From: JAJDAH01 sp964487605
Lineage (GTDB): Bacteria; Myxococcota_A; Polyangia; Polyangiales; Polyangiaceae
Length of the DNA stretch: 64,000 bases
Assembly (NCBI GenBank): GCA_964487605.1
Contig: CAZARU010000031.1
Span: forward strand, 1-64,000
Direction: 5' to 3'
Under the pieces are notes generated by a model that was not told the origin of the DNA, did no database searches, and saw only the letters and a program-made list of their open reading frames with translations. This document shows positions 6,664 to 13,940 of the stretch, piece after piece. How positions within the stretch are numbered: the stretch's first letter is position 1; every line of letters begins with the position of its first letter. Made by a program: the position numbers and the translations under genes.

Positions 6664-9078
6664 ATGCGCCCGCCTCGAACCCTGATCTCGGCGGCGGTGC
6701 TCCTCGCCGCGGGCGCAGCGAATGCGGCGCCGCTGGCCGTGGCGCCGGCGGGCGGTGGCCAGCGAGCGCTCACGGTCGGTGTCGAAGGTGGCGCGCTGCG
6801 AGCCGTGGCCTGTGCACAGGCGCCTTGCCCGCTGGCGAAGGGCCTGGATCTACAGGCGCCGCCCGAGGTCGTCGCCGTCGCGTCGGCGACCGTCGTAGGC
6901 GTGGGCGAGCAACGACATGCGGTTCACGTCGTTGCCGCGCGGCCGGACGGTACCCACTGGGAGGCGATCGTCGTCGCGCCGCCGGGTGGCGGCGAGGCCC
7001 GCGCCGTCTTCGCCGGTCCCACGGGCTACGTCTCCGGCGAGGACGGTCTGCGGAGCGGACCGATGGTGTCCGTTTCCGGCGCGGCCGCCGACGGAACGCG
7101 GCGTATCGTCGTCGGTGAACAGCGCGAAGACCTGACGCTCTGTGGTCGTCCGGCGGTCTTGTCGCCGAAGGTTCTCTCGGCCAAGGACCTGGCGCTTCAC
7201 CCCGCGAAGGTGCAGCGGCTGTCGGTCGAGGAGCGCGACGCGGCGCCGTCTCTGGATGCTCGGCGCGTCGACGGCGCGCCCGCCTCCGTACCGCTCCTGC
7301 GGGCCGTCGCCGCGACGAGCGGGACGCGCCCCGACTTCGTCGCGGACGGTGACCCCGAGACCTCGTGGTCGGAGGGCCGTGGAGGCGAGGGCCGCGGCGA
7401 GTTCGTGATCCTGAAACAGCCGGCCGAGCTGCCGGTGTCCGGATTCGAGTTCGTCGTGCGGCCACCGACCGCGCACGTCGAGAACGGCGTGTCGCCGAGG
7501 AGCTTCTTTCTCGCCCTGGAGCGGCACCTCTTTCGAGTCGTCCTCGCCGAGGACGCGTGGGCGCATCCCGGGGCGCGCTACCGCGTCGAGCTGCCGGGCG
7601 CGGTGACGTCCGACTGCGTCGCGTTCGTCGCCGACGATGCGTTCGGCACGGGCAAGGACGTGCGCGTCACCGTCGCCGAGCTTGCCGCAGTGACGCAGCT
7701 GGACCCCAAGGACCTGCCGGCTCTCGTCAAGGCGCTCTCGGGTACCGGTGCCACCGCGGTCGCCGCCGCCGCCATGCTGCGCAACCTGGGAGATCCGGCG
7801 TTCGACGCCGTGGAAGGGGCCTACGCGAGTCTCGACGACGGTGCGAGACGTCTCGCGCTCGACGTCGTGGATCACGCGCCCTGCGCGCGTGGCGCGTCGC
7901 TCTACGCGCGCGCGCTGATCGATCGCTCGGAGCAGCTCCGCGCCCACGCCTCGGCGCGCCTGGACCGCTGCGGTGCCCAGGCCGCGCCGGTCATGGTGCG
8001 CGTCCTCGGTGCGTCACGCGGTCCACAGCAGGTCGCAGTGGCCGAGCGTCTCGCCACGATGGCCCCCGCGGACGCCACTGCGGCCATTCCCCCCGTTCTG
8101 GCCGGAGCCCGGAGCGAGACGCGACTCGGGCTCCGCGTGGCGCTCGCGCGGGCCATCCAGTCGCGGCGGGCGGACGCCGCCGTCGGCGCGGTGCTCGCCT
8201 CTGGCACGCTCCCGGACGCTACCCTGCTCGACGTGCTTCGCGCGATCGGCGAGCGCCTGCCGGAGTTCGGCGCTCCGGCCACCTCCGCCTTCGCGCGCCT
8301 GGAGCAGAAGTCGTCGGACTTCCGGACGCGCTTCTTGCTGATGGAGCCCGCTGCGCACCTCGAGGCGAAGGACGCCACGGCGCGAAGGTTCCTGGAGCAG
8401 GCGCTCGCGAAGGATCCGAGCCACTTCATCCGCGCTCAGGCCGCGCAAGCCATCCGGCGCGTCGACGCGTACCGCGACGCGCTCGTCCGGGCCCTGGGCG
8501 ACGAGAACGTCCGTGTGCGGGAGAGCGCGGCGCAGACGCTGGGGAGGGCGGCACCCGGTGCTGCGAACGCGCCGCTGGTGCAGCGGCTGCAGCAAGACTC
8601 GTGGCCGATCGTTCGCGCCGCCGCGGCGCGATCCCTCGCGCGCTCCGGAAAGGGCGCGGCGGTGGACACGGCGCTCGCGTCCGCGCTGGAGGACGAATCG
8701 CGTCACGTCCGCTACGCCTCGGCACTCGCGCTCGGAAACCGCGGCGCGCTGGCCCACGCCGCGGACCTGCGCGATCTGCTCGACGATCGCGACGAGCACC
8801 CCCACGTTCGATCGGCGTCGGCGCGCGCGCTCGGCATGATGTGCGACCGCGAGTCCATCGACCTGCTGGCGAAGTACGCGAGGCGCCTCGCAGAGCCCGC
8901 AGCGACGGAGGCGCTGCAGGAGATCGGGCCCGGGGCGCTGTGGTCGCTCGGGCAGCTCGGACCTTCCGACCTCGCGGCACGGCTCGCGCCGCTTCGGTCG
9001 CCGGAGGCGCGACCGGACGTACGCGCGCTGGCCGCCCGCGTGCTCTCGCAACGTCCAGCGTGTCCGGCGGCGAAGTGA
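6664..9078 (+). CDS. Exported discoidin-like / HEAT-repeat protein
   Basis: 804 residues with a clear Sec signal peptide (cleavage after Ala-Asn-Ala, about residue 21). Residues ~215-350 resemble a discoidin (F5/8 type C, galactose-binding-like) domain, with the typical Ala-Asp-Gly-Asp-Pro-Glu-Thr-Ser-Trp segment. From about residue 360 to the end the protein is helical, with repeated HEAT-type helices rich in Ala and Arg (for example the Asp-Glu-Asn-Val-Arg-Val-Arg-Glu-Ser-Ala segment). These give a curved scaffold for protein binding. Envelope or periplasmic scaffold inferred; no enzyme motif seen. Probably in one transcript with the acetyltransferase-like gene 15 bases upstream. Confidence 0.75.
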   Translation: MRPPRTLISAAVLLAAGAANAAPLAVAPAGGGQRALTVGVEGGALRAVACAQAPCPLAKGLDLQAPPEVVAVASATVVGVGEQRHAVHVVAARPDGTHWEAIVVAPPGGGEARAVFAGPTGYVSGEDGLRSGPMVSVSGAAADGTRRIVVGEQREDLTLCGRPAVLSPKVLSAKDLALHPAKVQRLSVEERDAAPSLDARRVDGAPASVPLLRAVAATSGTRPDFVADGDPETSWSEGRGGEGRGEFVILKQPAELPVSGFEFVVRPPTAHVENGVSPRSFFLALERHLFRVVLAEDAWAHPGARYRVELPGAVTSDCVAFVADDAFGTGKDVRVTVAELAAVTQLDPKDLPALVKALSGTGATAVAAAAMLRNLGDPAFDAVEGAYASLDDGARRLALDVVDHAPCARGASLYARALIDRSEQLRAHASARLDRCGAQAAPVMVRVLGASRGPQQVAVAERLATMAPADATAAIPPVLAGARSETRLGLRVALARAIQSRRADAAVGAVLASGTLPDATLLDVLRAIGERLPEFGAPATSAFARLEQKSSDFRTRFLLMEPAAHLEAKDATARRFLEQALAKDPSHFIRAQAAQAIRRVDAYRDALVRALGDENVRVRESAAQTLGRAAPGAANAPLVQRLQQDSWPIVRAAAARSLARSGKGAAVDTALASALEDESRHVRYASALALGNRGALAHAADLRDLLDDRDEHPHVRSASARALGMMCDRESIDLLAKYARRLAEPAATEALQEIGPGALWSLGQLGPSDLAARLAPLRSPEARPDVRALAARVLSQRPACPAAK

Positions 9079-9130
9079 CCCGACGGCCCCGGCTCCCGAA
9101 ATCGGGTGACGGCCTCGCGTCGACGACAGT

Positions 9131-10201
9131 ATGACTCGCCGAGCGATGGTCGCGCCCTGCACTCTCGTCACGGGCGCCTCGGGCTTCATCGGCTCGAGGC
9201 TCGTCCGCGCGCTGGTGGAACGCGGCGTGAGGGTGAAGGCCCTCGTGCGAGCGTCTTCGAGCCTCGCCGGTGTGGCGGGCCTGCCCGCGGACAGGTTCCA
9301 GCTCGCGTTCGGCGACATCATGGTCGAGCACTCCGTGTACGCCGCCCTCGCAGGCTGTGACCGCCTCTTCCACGTGGCCGCCAACTTCAAGATGTGGGAC
9401 CCGCGCCCCGAGCGGATCCTCGATCCCGCCATCGCCGGCACACGGGCCGTTCTCGAGGCCGCGCGACGACGGGACCTGGAGAAGATCGTCGTGACCTCGA
9501 GCTGCGCCTCCCTCGGGGCCACCACCGCGCCGGAGGAGATGGACGAGAGTCACGAGTTCAACCTGGACGACGCGGAGACCTACATCGTCGCCAAGGAGCG
9601 CTCCGAGCGCGTCGCCTTCGACTACGCGGAGCGCGGACTGCCGATCGTCGTCGTCCTCCCCGCGGGCGTCTTCGGTCCGGGGGACCGCAAGCCGACGCCG
9701 TCGGGGGACGGGATCCTGAAGTACCTGGGGTGGCCCCCCAGCTTGCCCTTTCCGGTCACCGACGGCGGCATCGACATCGTCGACGTCGACGACGTCGTGT
9801 CGGGTCACCTGCTCGCCATGGAGCGCGGGCGCGTGGGCGAGCGGTACATCCTGGGAGGCGAGAACGTCACCTTCGGACGCATGTTCGGGCTGCTTCACGA
9901 GATCACGGGCCTTGCCGAGCCCGGCGGCGCGACGGGGCGCGGCATGGCCGTCCTCGGTGGCACGCTCGTCGAACTCGCGGCGCGGGTCTTCGGGTTCGAG
10001 CCCCCACTGACGCGACGCCTCGCGCGGGACTACGCCACCGGTTACGTGTGGGTCACCAGCGAGAAGGCGGAGCGCGAGCTCGGGTACGAGCATCGCCCGG
10101 CGCTCGAGACCTTGACCCGCGCCGTGAAGTGGTTCCTCGAGCACGGCTACGTCGGCCCCACCGCCGCGCGCCGGATTCGACTCCTGCCGAGGACCGCGTG
10201 A
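9131..10201 (+). CDS. NAD-dependent epimerase/dehydratase (extended SDR)
   Basis: 356 residues, extended short-chain dehydrogenase fold. The Rossmann motif Thr-Gly15-Ala-Ser-Gly18-Phe-Ile-Gly21 is near the N-terminus, and the catalytic Tyr151-x-x-x-Lys155 pair follows a Thr-Ser-Ser strand. The pattern with His-Val-Ala-Ala and a final Leu-Glu-Thr-Leu-x-Arg-Ala-Val-x-Trp-Phe is like hopanoid-associated sugar epimerases (HpnA) and dihydroflavonol-reductase-like enzymes, so a sugar or lipid-linked substrate is plausible but not shown. The start is ATG 9131; ATG 9146 is an alternative. Its stop overlaps the GTG of the next gene (GTGA), which implies translational coupling. Confidence 0.87.
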   Translation: MTRRAMVAPCTLVTGASGFIGSRLVRALVERGVRVKALVRASSSLAGVAGLPADRFQLAFGDIMVEHSVYAALAGCDRLFHVAANFKMWDPRPERILDPAIAGTRAVLEAARRRDLEKIVVTSSCASLGATTAPEEMDESHEFNLDDAETYIVAKERSERVAFDYAERGLPIVVVLPAGVFGPGDRKPTPSGDGILKYLGWPPSLPFPVTDGGIDIVDVDDVVSGHLLAMERGRVGERYILGGENVTFGRMFGLLHEITGLAEPGGATGRGMAVLGGTLVELAARVFGFEPPLTRRLARDYATGYVWVTSEKAERELGYEHRPALETLTRAVKWFLEHGYVGPTAARRIRLLPRTA

Positions 10202-10938
10202 CGCCGGTCGAAGAGGCGAACCTGGGTGCGAAGCTCGGCGAGGCGGGTGGGCTCGCGGGGGCCGCGGCGGCGGTCGCGTCGGTTCCCGCGGCGCTCCGCG
10301 TCGCCAACGACGGACCGTCGCTGCCGCTCGCGTTCGTGGCCGTGACCGGATCCGTGGCGATGCTCCTCGGGCCCGTGGTGCTCGCTGGCCGCTCGCTGCG
10401 ACCGCTCCCTCCGGGCCTCGTGGCGGTCGCGCTCGGGCTCGCGCTCGGCGCAGGGCCACTCGCCGTCTTCGGGGCGGTGCTCAAGTCGGCGACGCATCAC
10501 CGGCAGCTCGGTGCGGTGACGTTCGCGCTCGTCGGCATCGGATTGTCGCTCGGCGCGACGGTCGTCGCCGCCCGACTCCTCGATCTTTGTCGAGCGGACG
10601 GAGCCCGCCGCGCGGTGGGTCGCTCGGCGGTCGCGCTCGGGCTCCTCGTGTCCGTGGCGCTGGTCCTCCGTGCGCTTCCGGCTGCTCTCGCCGGCGAGGG
10701 CGCTGTGCACGGCCTGCGGAGCACGGTGGTCGATCTCGTCCTGCTCGCGGCGTGTGCCGCCCTGGCGGTGCGCCTCCGCACACCGCGCGGGGCCCGCGGT
10801 CCCGCCGGTCTCGTCGTGTGGGGCGTCCTGGCCGTGGCTGCCCTCGCGGCGTTTCGCGCGTCCCCCGAGCTGTGTTCGAAGGCGAACCTCGTGGCGCCGC
10901 TGGTCGTCGCGCCGGCGTCTTGGATCGGGCCACGCTGA
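10198..10938 (+). CDS. Polytopic membrane protein coupled to the epimerase
   Basis: 246 residues, very rich in Ala, Leu, Val and Gly, with about six to seven hydrophobic helices separated by short Arg-rich loops. I do not recognise the family. The GTG at 10198 overlaps the epimerase stop by four bases (GTGA), and an in-frame extension upstream would run inside the epimerase gene in another frame, so this start is preferred. The tight coupling suggests that the membrane protein works with the epimerase, for example in making or moving an envelope glycolipid; that is inference only. Confidence 0.65.
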   Translation: MTPVEEANLGAKLGEAGGLAGAAAAVASVPAALRVANDGPSLPLAFVAVTGSVAMLLGPVVLAGRSLRPLPPGLVAVALGLALGAGPLAVFGAVLKSATHHRQLGAVTFALVGIGLSLGATVVAARLLDLCRADGARRAVGRSAVALGLLVSVALVLRALPAALAGEGAVHGLRSTVVDLVLLAACAALAVRLRTPRGARGPAGLVVWGVLAVAALAAFRASPELCSKANLVAPLVVAPASWIGPR

Positions 10939-11091
10939 GCCGGGGCGCGCGCGTCCACGAGCGTCCAGCGTCGCGAACTCGCTGCCGCCGCCCACCCCGG
11001 CGTCGCGCAGGCTTCATTGACGCTCCCGGGGGGCGACCTTACGCTTTGCGGACCTGCGCGTGGCCGGTAGCGGCGCGCGGGATCGCACCTC

Positions 11092-12309
11092 ATGCTTGGT
11101 CGCCGCATTCGAGCCTTCGCCGTCCGGCTGGCCCTCCTCGTGGCGGTGTTCGTAGCGGTTTTCGGTGCGGGCCCCGCCGCCGCGGACGAAGTGGCCCCGC
11201 CGCCCGCTCCTCTGGAGGCGCCGGCGCCGGAGCGCGGGCCGGGGGTCGCACACGTCCCTTCGGTGGGTCGCGACGTGCGACGGCCGCCCACGCCGCCGGG
11301 CTACAACACCCTGCGCGTCGGGGATTGGCTCTCCTTCTCGTACCCGCCCGAGATTCGCCAGCAGGTCGAGCCTCTCGTCGAGCAGGCGCAGTCGGTCAAG
11401 CACGAGCTCGCGGGTCGGCTCGGTCAGCGCGTGCTCTCGGACGTCGACATCCGGGTGGCGCGGACCCCCGGCGAGATGGCGGAGCTCGCGCCGGCGGGCG
11501 CGCCTTTTCCCAGGTACGCGGCAGGTGTCGCCTACTCGTCCCTCGGACTCGTCCTCTTGACCGTGGCGCCCCCTGGACCGAGCGACGCCGTCGATCTCGC
11601 AGAGACGTTTCGACACGAGCTCGCTCACGTGGCGCTGCACGATGCGCTCGGCGGAGCGCGCGTGCCGCGCTGGTTCAACGAGGGTTTCGCGGTGTTCGCG
11701 TCCGGCGAGGCTTCGGTGAAGCGTCTGCAGAGCCTGTGGCTCGCAACGCTGAGCGAGGACTTCCAGAGCCTCGGTGAGCTCGAGCGCACGTTCCCATCGG
11801 ACGCGACCGAGGCTTCCGTCGCCTACGCACAGGCGGCCGACGTGGTTCGCTTCCTCCTCCGTCGCCAGGACGCCGATCGCTTCCGTTCCATGATCTCGCG
11901 GATGCGCCCATCCAGCGCCGACACGGGCCAGTCCTTCGAGACCGCGATGCGCGACTCCTACGGCATCGATCTCGCCAGTCTGGAGCTCGAGTGGCGCGAA
12001 GACGTCGGCCGTCGCTACACGTTCTGGCCGGTCTTGTTCAGCGGCGGGCTGCTCTGGGTCGGAATGATCGGCCTGTTCGTGGTGGCGTGGCGCCGGCGTG
12101 CGCACCGTACGAAAGCGACGCTCGATCGATGGTCCGTGGAGGAGGCCCGGGAGGACGAGGTGCGGCGGCGCGCTGCCGAGGTCCCGCGGGTCCACATCGT
12201 CCTCGCGCGGCCCGGCGGGCTTCCACCGGAGGCCCTGCGTCCCTCGCACCCTCCGGGCGTCGAAGTGCCCAAGATCGAGCACGACGGCAACTGGCACACC
12301 GTCCACTGA
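11092..12309 (+). CDS. Membrane-anchored gluzincin-type metallopeptidase (peptidase MA-like)
   Basis: 405 residues. An N-terminal signal sequence (hydrophobic 13-31) is followed by a Pro-rich linker to ~70 and an extracytoplasmic domain. The zinc motif His175-Glu176-x-x-His179 is followed 18 residues on by Trp-Phe-Asn-Glu197-Gly-Phe-Ala, the third ligand of gluzincins such as the peptidase MA superfamily. A transmembrane helix at about 312-335 and a basic cytoplasmic tail of ~65 residues follow. The catalytic domain should therefore lie in the periplasm. The tail is long for a simple anchor and may bind a partner. Substrate unknown. Confidence 0.8.
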   Translation: MLGRRIRAFAVRLALLVAVFVAVFGAGPAAADEVAPPPAPLEAPAPERGPGVAHVPSVGRDVRRPPTPPGYNTLRVGDWLSFSYPPEIRQQVEPLVEQAQSVKHELAGRLGQRVLSDVDIRVARTPGEMAELAPAGAPFPRYAAGVAYSSLGLVLLTVAPPGPSDAVDLAETFRHELAHVALHDALGGARVPRWFNEGFAVFASGEASVKRLQSLWLATLSEDFQSLGELERTFPSDATEASVAYAQAADVVRFLLRRQDADRFRSMISRMRPSSADTGQSFETAMRDSYGIDLASLELEWREDVGRRYTFWPVLFSGGLLWVGMIGLFVVAWRRRAHRTKATLDRWSVEEAREDEVRRRAAEVPRVHIVLARPGGLPPEALRPSHPPGVEVPKIEHDGNWHTVH

Positions 12310-12316
12310 GCGAAGG

Positions 12317-12610
12317 TCACTCCTCGCGGCGGTTCATCGCGAGCTGCTCGAGGCGTCGAGACTCGTCGATGATGCGCTCGAAGACCCGACGGACCGTGGA
12401 GGCGTCGAGGGGTGGCTGGGCGAGCTGGCCGAGCCGCTGCATCATCTGTCGCTCGCGCTCCGGGTCGTAGACCGCGAGGCGCCGCGCCCGCTTGTACTCG
12501 CCCACCGCGAGCACCACCTGCACGCGCCGTGCGAGCACCTCGAGGAGCTGCGCGTCGAGATCGTCGATCGCCGACCGGAGCGTGGCGAGTTCCGGGTCCA
12601 CCACGACCAC
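12317..12610 (-). CDS. Monofunctional chorismate mutase, type II (AroQ class)
   Basis: 97 residues, all helical. Converts chorismate to prephenate on the way to Phe and Tyr. The pattern fits the AroQ fold: Leu-Arg-x-x-Ile-Asp-x-Leu-Asp at 11-19, Leu-x-x-Arg-Arg in the first helix, Val-Gly-Glu-Tyr-Lys with the key Lys at about 40, then Tyr-Asp-Pro-Glu-Arg-Glu, and Ile-Ile-Asp-Glu-Ser-Arg near the end. No prephenate dehydratase or DAHP synthase domain is attached, and no signal peptide, so it is a cytoplasmic stand-alone enzyme. It lies 32 bases downstream of the VWA lipoprotein gene, on the same strand. aroC is 29 kb away. Confidence 0.88.
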   Translation of the reverse strand: MVVVDPELATLRSAIDDLDAQLLEVLARRVQVVLAVGEYKRARRLAVYDPERERQMMQRLGQLAQPPLDASTVRRVFERIIDESRRLEQLAMNRREE

Positions 12611-12642
12611 CGCCTACACGCGCCGGTGACGTCCAGCAAGCC

Positions 12643-13821
12643 TCATGGGACGAAGGTGGGGCAGCCTGCGGCGACCTGCACCTGGGCGTACGTGCCGCTC
12701 CGCAGATCGTCGCAAGCGTTCCCGCTCAGCTGGATGGTCCGGTCGTCTCGCCAGCTCCACCCGTTCTCCGCGTCGCTGGGGACCAGGGTGGTGTCGAGGT
12801 ACACGTTCACGAGCGAGGGGTCCACCGGGGCGTCCTCGAGCTGAATCTCGCACTGCACGGCGACGGCCGTGCCAATCTCGGCGAGCTGGCTGGTCAGGTC
12901 GTCGGCGTTCGACGCCGCATAGTACTTTGGTGATCCCTCCCGTGGCGCTCCTCCGGCCACCGCGAGGTCGTCGAGCATCGAGGCGAAGATCTCCGAGCCC
13001 GGCATGCCCACGACGTAGACCGTCGCCCCCGAGTCGGCGATCGCGCGCACGCCCGCGAGCGTGGCGTCGTCGTCGAGGCACTGGGTCGGGCCTCCGTTCG
13101 GATCGTCCGGGTCGCAGCAGCTCCCGGCCACCGGGCACTGGCCCATCAGGTTCACCAGGCACTTCTCCGCGCCGCAAGCGGCCGTCTCGTTGCAGTTGGG
13201 GGCGCCGTCGGTCGCGAGGACGACGGCGGTCTTCCCCGTGAGTCCGGCGATGATCGGCTCGAGGACCTTCAACGTGCCAGAGACCGGCGTGCCACCTTGC
13301 GTCGGAAGGGAGCCGAGCACCAGCAGCAGCTCCTGCAGCACCGGCCCATCCTTGCCCCCGAGTCCGAAGCTTGCGGGATCGCCCGGGCGGGTCTCGAAGA
13401 CCTCGCCTCCGGCCGAGCATCCCGCGCTGGTGAGCACCGGCCTGGGGAACACCCCGGCGCCCACCGAGACCCTGTGACCGATGCGGCGCATCGTGTCGGC
13501 GATGGCGAATCGGGCCCCGACGTACTTCGAGTACGCGGTGCCCTCGAGACGGTCCGCCATGCTCCCGGAGCGATCGAGCACCCAGTACAGGTTGATGCGC
13601 TCCGTGATCTGCACCACGACGTTGCCGCACAGATCGGTCGCATCGGCGGGCGGCGGGCCGTCGCGTACGCCGGCTTCGATGAAGCCCGTCCCACCGCGGC
13701 CGTCCGGAGTCGCGGCATCGACGTCGAAGATGTTCGACAGCTCGTAGGACTCTTCGGCGCCCGAGCACCGAAGCGCCCAGAGCGCGATCGTCCCCAGGGC
13801 GATGGGCCAGAGCCTCACCAT
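12643..13821 (-). CDS. VWA-domain lipoprotein
   Basis: 392 residues. A short signal sequence ends at Leu-Arg-Cys19, a weak lipobox. The metal-ion-dependent adhesion site Asp-Arg-Ser-Gly-Ser-Met opens a von Willebrand A domain at about residue 80. Around 205-260 there are eight or more Cys, including Cys-Cys-Asp-Pro-Asp-Asp-Pro-Asn-Gly-Gly, characteristic of this myxobacterial VWA lipoprotein type. Residues 330-392 form a beta-rich C-terminal domain with Cys. VWA domains bind proteins through a divalent ion; an adhesin or envelope receptor is inferred. The ATG at 13821 sits 119 bases from the divergent gene at 13941. Confidence 0.8.
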   Translation of the reverse strand: MVRLWPIALGTIALWALRCSGAEESYELSNIFDVDAATPDGRGGTGFIEAGVRDGPPPADATDLCGNVVVQITERINLYWVLDRSGSMADRLEGTAYSKYVGARFAIADTMRRIGHRVSVGAGVFPRPVLTSAGCSAGGEVFETRPGDPASFGLGGKDGPVLQELLLVLGSLPTQGGTPVSGTLKVLEPIIAGLTGKTAVVLATDGAPNCNETAACGAEKCLVNLMGQCPVAGSCCDPDDPNGGPTQCLDDDATLAGVRAIADSGATVYVVGMPGSEIFASMLDDLAVAGGAPREGSPKYYAASNADDLTSQLAEIGTAVAVQCEIQLEDAPVDPSLVNVYLDTTLVPSDAENGWSWRDDRTIQLSGNACDDLRSGTYAQVQVAAGCPTFVP

Positions 13822-13940
13822 CCGAGACCCTAGCAGGCTCCGCAAGGCTCGGCCCTCCGGTTCGTCGCGCCAGCGGCGGTGTGCGTCGCGCAGGCCGCGT
13901 TCCGGCGATGGGTCACGGCGGGACGCGATATCGTGGGCCG

